Positions 1-5,811 of a stretch of DNA of 10,368 nucleotides are shown here, piece after piece (the stretch's first letter is position 1; the number at the start of each line of letters is the position of its first letter). The notes under the pieces were generated by a model. It saw only the letters and a program-made list of their open reading frames with translations, was not told the origin of the DNA and searched no databases. A program made the translations under genes and the position numbers. The stretch spans positions 1 through 10,368 of the forward strand of contig JBDNFD010000027.1 of the NCBI GenBank assembly GCA_041689995.1, given 5' to 3'. Origin of the DNA: DASSWG01 sp041689995 (GTDB lineage Bacteria; Bacteroidota; Bacteroidia; Flavobacteriales; Flavobacteriaceae).

Positions 1-397
1 CAACAGTTTTGAGGTTTGATTTGTCAACTATAATAATCTGAACTTGCTTTTCTGTTTTCGGGTAAAACAGATGCGAATAGTAAGGTAACGTCATAATAAT
101 TGCTACGAGAATGGTAATAAGAGAAAGAAATATTTTTGATTGAATAAATTTTTGTTTCTCTTGCGTTTCGCAGCAAGCAGTTTGTTTTGAGGGCTTAAGT
201 TTTTTATACCAGAGGTAACTGAAGACAAGCACCGTAAATCCGATAAGGTAGGGTCTGAATGGTTCAATCCAGCCAAAAGAAGAAGCAAACCCTCCGCTTA
301 TGCCAAGAATTAGTGCGAGAATAGGCACACCGCAACAAAGAAAAGTTGCAACTGCTGCAAGCAAACCTGTCGCTATTAGTTTAATATCTGTCTTCAT
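1..397 (-). CDS. Mercuric ion transporter, MerT/MerTP type (partial, C-terminus beyond window)
   Basis: Inner-membrane protein expected to move Hg(II) into the cytoplasm for reduction by MerA. The frame reads from the ATG at 397 to the window edge without a stop, giving 132 residues beginning MKTDIKLIATGLL. Three hydrophobic segments are visible (about residues 7-30, 47-64 and 87-106). The first holds the vicinal cysteine pair C21-C22 followed by GVP, and a second pair, C75-C76, lies in the loop after helix 2; both pairs are hallmarks of MerT. The helix-2 region (WIEPFRPYLIGFTVLVF) resembles Bacteroidetes MerTP proteins, in which a heavy-metal-associated domain follows helix 3. The last visible residues (QIIIVDKSNLKTV) look like the linker into that domain, but the domain itself is outside the window, so MerT without a fused MerP cannot be excluded. 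No ArsR- or MerR-type regulator is seen upstream. It lies 169 bases downstream of the beta-oxidation gene on the same strand. Confidence 0.8.
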   Translation of the reverse strand, partial: MKTDIKLIATGLLAAVATFLCCGVPILALILGISGGFASSFGWIEPFRPYLIGFTVLVFSYLWYKKLKPSKQTACCETQEKQKFIQSKIFLSLITILVAIIMTLPYYSHLFYPKTEKQVQIIIVDKSNLKTV

Positions 398-566
398 AAT
401 GTTTAGATTTTTTATTGTACTGTCATTTGTTTCTTATCTGTCAAGTTTGAATTAACACTGTCGCAATAGGGTTGCAGGTAACACGGATATATAGGAAATC
501 AAAAAATAAACCAATGTTTCATTCTTCTATTTGACCTGACATTTTTTACTCTGAAATCAACCAAAT
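398..566. other. Intergenic gap, merT-type gene / fadN
   Basis: This AT-rich stretch lies between the 3' end of the beta-oxidation gene and the start of the mercury transporter. I find no ORF, no clear TAnnTTTG element and no strong terminator hairpin; only a weak GCAA/TTGC pairing is seen near 473-486. A promoter for the transporter should lie here but cannot be pinned down. Confidence 0.4.
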
Positions 567-2972
567 CTAATTCCGAAGTGGTTTTCCTTTTTTCAACATA
601 AATTCCAAACGCTCCAAGGTTTTTCTCTCTCCGGCAAGCGACAGAAATGCTTCCCGCTCCAAATCGAGTAAATATTGTTCGGTGACATATTGCGCCTCAG
701 ATAAATCCCCGCCGGACATGACATAAGCGAGTTTATCGGCGATTTTTTGGTCGTAAGCACTAATGTAATTACCAGCGTTCATTTGGTCGCTTCCCACCAA
801 AAACATTCCCAAAGCTTGTTTCCCCAATACTTTTATGTTTCGGGATTTTATGGGTTTGGTATAGCCATTTTCGGCTATTAATAAAGCTTGCTTTTTCGCA
901 ATCGTCAATTGCATATCCGGATTGACAACCACACAATCCTTTCCTTTTTGAAGAATATTTGTGTCAAAAGCTTCATAAGCCGAAGTCGAAACCTTCGCCA
1001 TTCCAATTGTCAGAAAATTTTCGCGAAGTCGGTTCAGTTCCAAATCGCCTTTTGAAAATGTATCGGAAGCGCGTTTGGTCATTTCTTTGGAACCGCCGCC
1101 ACCGGGAATTAATCCAACGCCGAATTCCACCAAACCGATATAAGTTTCCGCCGCGGCGACTACTTTATCAGCATGTAACGAAAGTTCGCAACCGCCACCC
1201 AGACTCATTCCATGTGGGGCGGCCACCGTGGGTATGGAAGAGTAACGCATGCGCATCATCGTATCCTGAAAATATTTTACGGCCATGTTCAGCTCGTCAT
1301 ATTCTTGTTCCACGGCCATCATAAAAATCATTCCAATATTGGCGCCGACGGAAAAATTTTGTCCATTGTTGGCGACGACCATACCTTGATATTCTTTTTC
1401 GGCCAAATCGAAGGCTTTGTTTAATCCATCTAAAACACCGCCGCCTATCGTATTCATTTTGCTGCGGAATTCTACATTCAAAATTCCATCGCCTAAATCT
1501 TCAATTACAATTTCCTCATTTTTAAACACTTCTGCGGATTTTCTGATATTATCCAAAAGAATATAAACATCCTGACCAGGAATGATCTTGTACTCCTTGG
1601 AGGATAAATCATAGTAATAAGATTTTCCGTTTTTTATTTGATAGAAACTGTCGGCTTTATTTTTCAACATATCTTCTACCCAAGCCGCGGGTTCAAATCC
1701 TTCTTTTTTAATTAGATCGACTCCTTTTTGAATTCCGATGGCGTCCCAGATTTGAAAAGGTCCTTGCTGCCACCCAAATCCAGCTTTCATGGCGTCGTCA
1801 ATTTTATATAACTCATCGCTAATTTCAGGAATTCTATGGGAAACATACGCAAAAAGGGCTGCGAAATTGGTTCGATAAAATTCGCCGGCCTTATCTTTCC
1901 CTTGTAAAAGAATTTCATAGCGATCTTCCAAATTTTCAATTTGTTTGGTTTTCTCTAAGCTATCAAATTCAGCTTTCTTTTTATCCCGATATTCCAAGGT
2001 TTCCAAATCGAGGGATTGGATTTCACTGGTTCCATCTGAATGTTTTATTTTTTTATAAAATCCTTGGCCACTTTTGCTGCCATACCATTCGTTTTTCATC
2101 AAGGTTTCCACAAAATCGGGCAAGGCAAATAAGTCGTGTTGCTCGTCATTTGGCAAATTTTTATGCAAACCATTGGCGACATGCACCAATGTATCGAGGC
2201 CAACCATATCCACGGTTCGGAAAGTGGCCGATTTTGGCCGACCGATTACCGGACCGGTGAGTTTATCGATTTCTTCTATTGTAAGCCCCAATTTTTTAAC
2301 GGAATGGAACAAAGCCATAATACTGAAGATTCCAATACGGTTTCCGATGAAAGCTGGAGTATCTTTTGCGACCACAGATTTTTTCCCCAAGAATTTTTCG
2401 CCATACATCGTCAAAAAATCGACAACTTCCGAAGAAGTTTTAGGTCCGGGAATAATCTCGAACAAACGCAAATATCGTGGCGGATTGAAGAAATGCGTTC
2501 CACAAAAATGTTTTTGAAAATCTTCACTTCGGCCTTCACTCATAAAATGGATAGGGATTCCAGAGGTGTTGGACGTTATTAATGTTCCCGGTTTTCGGTA
2601 TTTTTCCAACTTATCGAATACTTGTTTTTTGATATCCAAGCGTTCCACAACCACCTCAATGATCCAGTCGACTTCCGATATTTTTGAAATATCGTCTTCC
2701 AGGTTTCCGGTTTTTATTCGCTTTACAAAATCTTTGTGGTAAATAGGCGAGGGGTTCGATTTTAAAGCCGTTTGTAACGAATCGTTCACAATTCTGTTGC
2801 GAACTACTTTATCATCGAGGGTTAATCCCAATTTTTTTTCCTTTTCGGTTGGTTCTTTCGGAATGATGTCCAACAATAAAACTTCCACCCCAATATTGGC
2901 AAAATGACAAGCAATGCCACTTCCCATAATACCCGAACCTATTACCGCTACTTTATTGACCCTTCGTTTCAT
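567..2972 (-). CDS. fadN: Fused 3-hydroxyacyl-CoA dehydrogenase / enoyl-CoA hydratase (FadN-like)
   Basis: Cytoplasmic bifunctional beta-oxidation enzyme of 801 residues: the hydratase adds water to trans-2-enoyl-CoA and the dehydrogenase oxidises the product to 3-ketoacyl-CoA with NAD+. The order is dehydrogenase first, hydratase second, as in Bacillus FadN and unlike E. coli FadB. The Rossmann motif GSGIMG is at 12-17, the catalytic His is H160 (CGTH before FFNPP) with E172 (FEIIPG), and TPAFIGNR lies at 205-212. Dehydrogenase C-terminal domains follow at about 205-310 and 360-440. The hydratase domain spans about 485-690; its oxyanion-hole region is near 539-546 (NFSVGANI) and the two catalytic glutamates are E596 (GGGCE) and E616 (GLVEFG), spaced 20 apart as in crotonases. 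All key residues are present and the length is normal. FadN-type genes usually sit with a thiolase and an acyl-CoA dehydrogenase gene downstream; here the next gene is the mercury transporter. The gene symbol is by similarity. Confidence 0.93.
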   Translation of the reverse strand: MKRRVNKVAVIGSGIMGSGIACHFANIGVEVLLLDIIPKEPTEKEKKLGLTLDDKVVRNRIVNDSLQTALKSNPSPIYHKDFVKRIKTGNLEDDISKISEVDWIIEVVVERLDIKKQVFDKLEKYRKPGTLITSNTSGIPIHFMSEGRSEDFQKHFCGTHFFNPPRYLRLFEIIPGPKTSSEVVDFLTMYGEKFLGKKSVVAKDTPAFIGNRIGIFSIMALFHSVKKLGLTIEEIDKLTGPVIGRPKSATFRTVDMVGLDTLVHVANGLHKNLPNDEQHDLFALPDFVETLMKNEWYGSKSGQGFYKKIKHSDGTSEIQSLDLETLEYRDKKKAEFDSLEKTKQIENLEDRYEILLQGKDKAGEFYRTNFAALFAYVSHRIPEISDELYKIDDAMKAGFGWQQGPFQIWDAIGIQKGVDLIKKEGFEPAAWVEDMLKNKADSFYQIKNGKSYYYDLSSKEYKIIPGQDVYILLDNIRKSAEVFKNEEIVIEDLGDGILNVEFRSKMNTIGGGVLDGLNKAFDLAEKEYQGMVVANNGQNFSVGANIGMIFMMAVEQEYDELNMAVKYFQDTMMRMRYSSIPTVAAPHGMSLGGGCELSLHADKVVAAAETYIGLVEFGVGLIPGGGGSKEMTKRASDTFSKGDLELNRLRENFLTIGMAKVSTSAYEAFDTNILQKGKDCVVVNPDMQLTIAKKQALLIAENGYTKPIKSRNIKVLGKQALGMFLVGSDQMNAGNYISAYDQKIADKLAYVMSGGDLSEAQYVTEQYLLDLEREAFLSLAGERKTLERLEFMLKKGKPLRN

Positions 2973-3000
2973 ATCACTTGTTGTCTATAGTAAAGATTTA

Positions 3001-3033
3001 AATATTCAAAAGCATATTTCTCTTTTGAATATT
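3001..3033. promoter_or_regulatory. Perfect 12-bp inverted repeat upstream of fadN
   Basis: AATATTCAAAAG (3001-3012) and its exact complement CTTTTGAATATT (3022-3033) flank a 9-base spacer, ending 29 bases upstream of the fadN start codon. Size and position suit either an operator for a dimeric repressor of fatty-acid genes (TetR or MarR type) or a leader hairpin. No regulator gene is in the window, so the ligand and protein are unknown. Confidence 0.45.
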
Positions 3034-3104
3034 ATTTTCAAAATTTGATTAATTTGAAGAAATCAAAAGGATTTCTCCTTGAAAATAGAATTTAAAATCC
3101 TTTT

Positions 3105-3112
3105 CAAAGCTA
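3105..3112 (-). promoter_or_regulatory. Possible -7 promoter element for fadN
   Basis: Read on the minus strand this is TAGCTTTG, an exact match to the Bacteroidetes -7 consensus TAnnTTTG, about 130 bases upstream of the fadN start. No TTG-type -33 element is found at the usual spacing, so the call is weak. If it is correct, the inverted repeats at 3001-3033 and 3058-3076 lie in the transcribed leader. Confidence 0.25.
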
Positions 3113-3225
3113 CATAAAAAAGCATAGGAAAGCCTTCTGAAAATTGGGAATTTTTCGGGGAAATCAGATTTGTTATAACATTCCCAACAATCTCGAATGA
3201 TATAGTTCAACTTGAAAAACATAGC

Positions 3226-3639
3226 TTATCGTTGAAACGAGAAAACATAACCATCCGCACCCAAGTTTTGGTCGATTACCAATTCATCAGAACTAACGGT
3301 ATAAGTTCCATATTCCGAACCCCCAATAAGGAGGTGGTTTTCCCCGTCGGTTTTAGTGATGGAATAATCGTAATTTCCAGTTTCGAAGCCATCATAAACA
3401 GTTTCCTCATTTGAATGATTGTTGGTGACCTTTAAAATGGAAGTATCGGGATCGAAGTTCCACAGAATAACACCATCTTCAAAATCGGCATTGGCTCCTG
3501 CAATTCCACCACTTATATTCCTCAGATTCCATGTGCCGGAAATACTGGGTTCTTGTGGACTGGAATTATCATCATCATTATCGCAACTCATTACTAATCC
3601 TGAAGAAACGAGTAATAAAATTAAAAATGTAGTCTTCAT
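3226..3639 (-). CDS. Small lipocalin-like lipoprotein
   Basis: A 137-residue envelope lipoprotein. The signal peptide (MKTTFLILLLVSSGLVMS) ends in a VMSC lipobox with the lipidated cysteine at C19. The mature protein starts CDNDDDNSS; an acidic stretch like this directly after the cysteine matches the surface-export signals known for Bacteroidetes lipoproteins, so it may face outward. The body begins with SGTWNLRNISGG at about 34-45 and continues with short beta strands (GNYDYSITK, YGTYTVSSDELVI), the pattern of Bacteroidetes lipocalin-like/DUF4923-type small domains; no ligand is implied. It stands alone, about 250 bases upstream of fadN on the same strand, with several weak inverted repeats between them. 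I do not recognise a specific function. Confidence 0.75.
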   Translation of the reverse strand: MKTTFLILLLVSSGLVMSCDNDDDNSSPQEPSISGTWNLRNISGGIAGANADFEDGVILWNFDPDTSILKVTNNHSNEETVYDGFETGNYDYSITKTDGENHLLIGGSEYGTYTVSSDELVIDQNLGADGYVFSFQR

Positions 3640-3847
3640 AGCAAACTATTTTTTGGGTTGACCACAAGTTAGAAAATCACTGTGCAAGTTCCCCGAAATT
3701 TGATTTTACTTTAACGAAGAAATCAAAATAATTATAACTTTTTATGAGTTTTGGATCAAAAGAATGATTTCTTTCTGGTAAATCAGCACTTCTGTTTGGT
3801 AAGAAACATTTTCTTTTCGGGAAAACGTTTTCGATGAATTTTTTCAA

Positions 3848-3855
3848 TAAATTTG
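3848..3855 (+). promoter_or_regulatory. -7 promoter element of tRNA-Thr
   Basis: TAAATTTG is an exact match to the Bacteroidetes -7 consensus TAnnTTTG and ends 10 bases before the mature tRNA 5' end, which places the start of transcription a few bases upstream of the tRNA. The -33 region is weak: TTTTC around 3828-3832 rather than TTTG, inside the palindrome GAAAACGTTTTC (3821-3832). Confidence 0.6.
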
Positions 3856-3865
3856 CACCGGTTTT

Positions 3866-3939
3866 GCCGCCTTAGCTCAGCTGGTTAGAGCAGCTGTTTC
3901 GTAAACAGCAGGTCGGGGGTTCGAATCCCCTGGGTGGCT
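3866..3939 (+). tRNA. tRNA-Thr (anticodon CGT)
   Basis: A complete cloverleaf can be folded by eye. The acceptor strands GCCGCCT (3866-3872) and GGGTGGC (3932-3938) pair with two G-U pairs, and T3939 is the discriminator. The D stem is GCTC/GAGC, the anticodon stem GCTGT/ACAGC, and the T stem GGGGG/CCCCT with loop TTCGAAT. The anticodon loop TTCGTAA places CGT at 3900-3902, reading the Thr codon ACG. CCA is not encoded, as is usual in this phylum. It is on the opposite strand to the flanking protein genes. Confidence 0.95.
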
Positions 3940-3964
3940 CGGAATTTATTTCTGTATTTTTTCG

Positions 3965-4036
3965 CGGGATGTATAGCGCAGTCAAATAGTGTACGGCTTT
4001 GGGGATGAAGAGGTTTTGGGTGCAAATCCGATTATT
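3965..4036 (+). pseudogene. Decayed tRNA-Pro(TGG)-like sequence
   Basis: Starting 25 bases after tRNA-Thr, this stretch follows the layout of a proline tRNA: CGGGATG at the 5' end, TAGCGCAG for the D-arm start, CTTTGGGG for the anticodon region with TGG, and GGGTGCAAATCC where GGTTCGAATCC is expected. The D-loop GG has been lost (TCAAATA), the T-loop TTC has become TGC, the anticodon stem no longer pairs, and the 3' acceptor strand (ATTATT) cannot pair with CGGGATG. I infer a former tRNA gene, perhaps once co-transcribed with tRNA-Thr. It is unlikely to give a functional tRNA. Confidence 0.55.
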
Positions 4037-4096
4037 ATATTTAATGATATATATGCGTGATTTTAATTAAAGCACTTTTCATTTTTTGTGGCAAGA

Positions 4097-4600
4097 TCAA
4101 TTTCTTGTATTTGGTTCTTGAACGTGGACATCTTTCGCTATAATTGTTTCGGTACTAGTCATTTCCACCTTGTTTCCTTTTACCTGATTGTCCAATACAA
4201 TAATATCCTCAACAACACTATGTAAAGTGCTTTTTCCTGATTTAGTAAATACGGCTTCAAAAGGAAACCACCCATTCCCAATTGTGTCTTCATAAACCAA
4301 TCTACCATCTATTTTAATCATTTCATCCAGTGGCACGTCTTCTTTTTCCTGATTGGTCATTATGTGAAGAAATATATATCGTTCATCAAAATTTGAATTT
4401 TTTAAGCTTGTATTATACCTTAATTTCCCCTTGATTACCTTGCTCACTGCAACCGTATCGGGAAATTCAAAAAATAATATCTTATTTTGTCCAATATTAT
4501 TTTCATTGTTCAACTTGACCAAGCTTTTATCGACATTTTCCTTGCAGGAGATTATCATTAATATTAAACTAAAGAAAAGTAAAATTCTATTTTTTTTCAT
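4097..4600 (-). CDS. Unrecognised lipoprotein
   Basis: A 167-residue protein with a lipoprotein signal peptide: a basic start (MKKNR), a hydrophobic core, and an IISC lipobox with the lipidated cysteine at C19, followed by KENVDK. The mature part is rich in short alternating hydrophobic strands (NKILFFEF, VIKGKLRY, RYIFLHIM, GWFPFEAVFT), suggesting a small beta-sandwich domain. There are no catalytic motifs, metal sites or repeats I can name. It is convergent with tRNA-Thr, whose decayed neighbour lies 60 bases beyond its stop, and its start is followed upstream by the GC-rich hairpin element. Function unknown; secreted or outer-membrane-anchored location is inferred from the signal only. Confidence 0.7.
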   Translation of the reverse strand: MKKNRILLFFSLILMIISCKENVDKSLVKLNNENNIGQNKILFFEFPDTVAVSKVIKGKLRYNTSLKNSNFDERYIFLHIMTNQEKEDVPLDEMIKIDGRLVYEDTIGNGWFPFEAVFTKSGKSTLHSVVEDIIVLDNQVKGNKVEMTSTETIIAKDVHVQEPNTRN

Positions 4601-4686
4601 TACTCATAAATTTGTATTATTGAATCTTTTTGTCGCTCAAATACCGGAAAATTACGACTATTTTTCAAGAAATTGTATGTCATGCT

Positions 4687-4795
4687 GTTTTAGGCTTTGC
4701 CTAAGCCACCAGTTGCAAACTGGCGGTAGCGGGTGGCTCGGAAACGCAATGCAATCGCGCACCAGCGGCGAGTACGAGGATCATGTAACTCGTTA
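4687..4795. repeat. GC-rich multi-hairpin intergenic element (REP-like)
   Basis: A short block of clearly higher GC than its surroundings, containing successive perfect hairpins: TTAGGC-TTT-GCCTAA (4690-4704) and CCAGTT-GCA-AACTGG (4709-4723). The outer pair AGCCACC (4704-4710) with GGTGGCT (4732-4738) can form as an alternative fold. Further along, CGAGTAC can pair with GTAACTCG (bulged) up to about 4793. It sits between the 3' end of the META lipoprotein gene and the 5' end of the next lipoprotein gene. Composition and structure look like a dispersed palindromic repeat of the REP kind, but only one copy is in the window, so the repeat status is inference. Confidence 0.5.
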
Positions 4796-4828
4796 TTTGA
4801 ATAATCAGTCTTTCTGATAATTAAACAA

Positions 4829-5644
4829 TTAATCAAAATAGACTGCTTCAAAAACGGCCAATGGCGCTCTTCGACCCACATTCAGTGAAAGTGTATCGCC
4901 ATTAATGGTGTAATTATCTGCCAGTTCAAAGACTTTCAGGAATTCAGCTTCATTCACGTCCAAATCGGGGCAGGCCATCAGTGTTGTTGCCATTTTGGAA
5001 AAACGGGTTCTGTTTCCTTTTTCCAAGGCATAAGTTCCCGAAATTGTATTACATCCTGCGAAACCAACCACCCGATTTTCATCAGTTTTCAACATAAAAT
5101 AGATTTCTCTTTGTTGGTTTTTCGACATTTTTACTTCTTGACCTTCCAAGGTTTTCAGTTTCCAATATTTTTCGGTGATGGGTTCAGAAGGTTTATAAGC
5201 CTTTTTAAATACTGCCAAGGGTGCGCGTTTTCCGATATTCAAAGATAATTTATTTCCATTTATGGTATAATTGTCCGCTAATTCAAAAATCTTCAAAAAA
5301 TCGGATTCATTGATTTTATTCTCGTGACAGGCCATTCTGGTAGATCCCAAAGCGGAAAAGTGTATGCGGTTGCCGTTTTCCAAAGTATAGTTTCCGAAAA
5401 AATTGTTGCAACCAGCATAGCCGGTAATTTTATTTTCTTGTTCATTTAAAGAAAAACCTATTTGCCGGTCTCGTCCTTCAGCAATTGAAATTTTCTTGCC
5501 TTCCAGACTTTCCAATTCCCAATAAGCTTCTGTAATATCATTTGCGGAAGTAGTTGAGTTATTCATCGTTGGGTTTTTCTTTGTGCTGCCACAACTGTAA
5601 AGCGTTGCTGCGGTTAGGACGAAAGTGAGCAGTTGTAATTTCAT
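4829..5644 (-). CDS. Lipoprotein with two tandem META (HslJ-like) domains
   Basis: A 271-residue envelope lipoprotein. The signal peptide ends in a LYSC lipobox (C18), followed by a low-complexity linker of Ser, Thr and Asn. Two META/DUF306 domains follow, at about 37-150 and 156-269. Each begins ITExYWxLxxLEG, carries the family core G(Y/F)AGCN (repeat 1 C79, repeat 2 C198) and MAC (C106, C225), and ends ADNYTING...SLN(I/V)G(K/R)RAPLAVF. The repeats are offset by 119 residues and very similar, so an internal duplication is plain. META domains occur in E. coli HslJ, a heat-inducible outer-membrane protein linked to novobiocin tolerance; the biochemical role is not established. The paired cysteines in each domain could form a disulfide (inference). 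It lies 167 bases downstream of the MFS gene on the same strand. Confidence 0.88.
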   Translation of the reverse strand: MKLQLLTFVLTAATLYSCGSTKKNPTMNNSTTSANDITEAYWELESLEGKKISIAEGRDRQIGFSLNEQENKITGYAGCNNFFGNYTLENGNRIHFSALGSTRMACHENKINESDFLKIFELADNYTINGNKLSLNIGKRAPLAVFKKAYKPSEPITEKYWKLKTLEGQEVKMSKNQQREIYFMLKTDENRVVGFAGCNTISGTYALEKGNRTRFSKMATTLMACPDLDVNEAEFLKVFELADNYTINGDTLSLNVGRRAPLAVFEAVYFD

Positions 5645-5684
5645 GATTATATATTTTTACGGCGTTAACGATTTTCATTAAATT

Positions 5685-5692
5685 CAAAATTA
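5685..5692 (-). promoter_or_regulatory. Possible -7 promoter element for the META lipoprotein
   Basis: On the minus strand this reads TAATTTTG, matching TAnnTTTG, about 40 bases upstream of the start codon. A TTTT run lies 16-19 bases further upstream, where a TTTG -33 element would be expected, but it lacks the G. Plausible and unconfirmed. Confidence 0.35.
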
Positions 5693-5811
5693 CCGTTTTA
5701 ATAACATAAAATTTCTTACGGAAAGCTTAATTTAAAGTGAAATTCTTCCTTAACGGTTTACGTTTAAGCACAAAGCGAGCCAGAAATTTACTGCTTGGAT
5801 TTCTCGGCATT

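Noticed and set aside
103..288. 61-codon minus-strand ORF
   Set aside because: Lies inside the MerT-type frame, which has the conserved cysteines and membrane segments; this is an out-of-frame shadow.
2074..2582. Two plus-strand ORFs of about 147 codons opposite fadN
   Set aside because: Antisense to the intact dehydrogenase domain, without recognisable domains; explained by codon bias on the coding strand.
3144..3187. TTGGGAAT ... ATTCCCAA inverted repeat after the small lipoprotein gene
   Set aside because: Considered as a terminator, but the loop is 28 bases and no T-run follows on the minus strand.
3056..3728. GAAGAAATCAAAA found at 3056-3068 and 3716-3728
   Set aside because: Low-complexity A-rich 13-mer; flanks differ, so chance is likely.
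4431..4881. ORFs running through the GC-rich hairpin element on both strands
   Set aside because: Low-complexity or Arg/Trp/Cys-rich translations with no family, overlapping the real lipoprotein genes; the hairpins explain the composition better.
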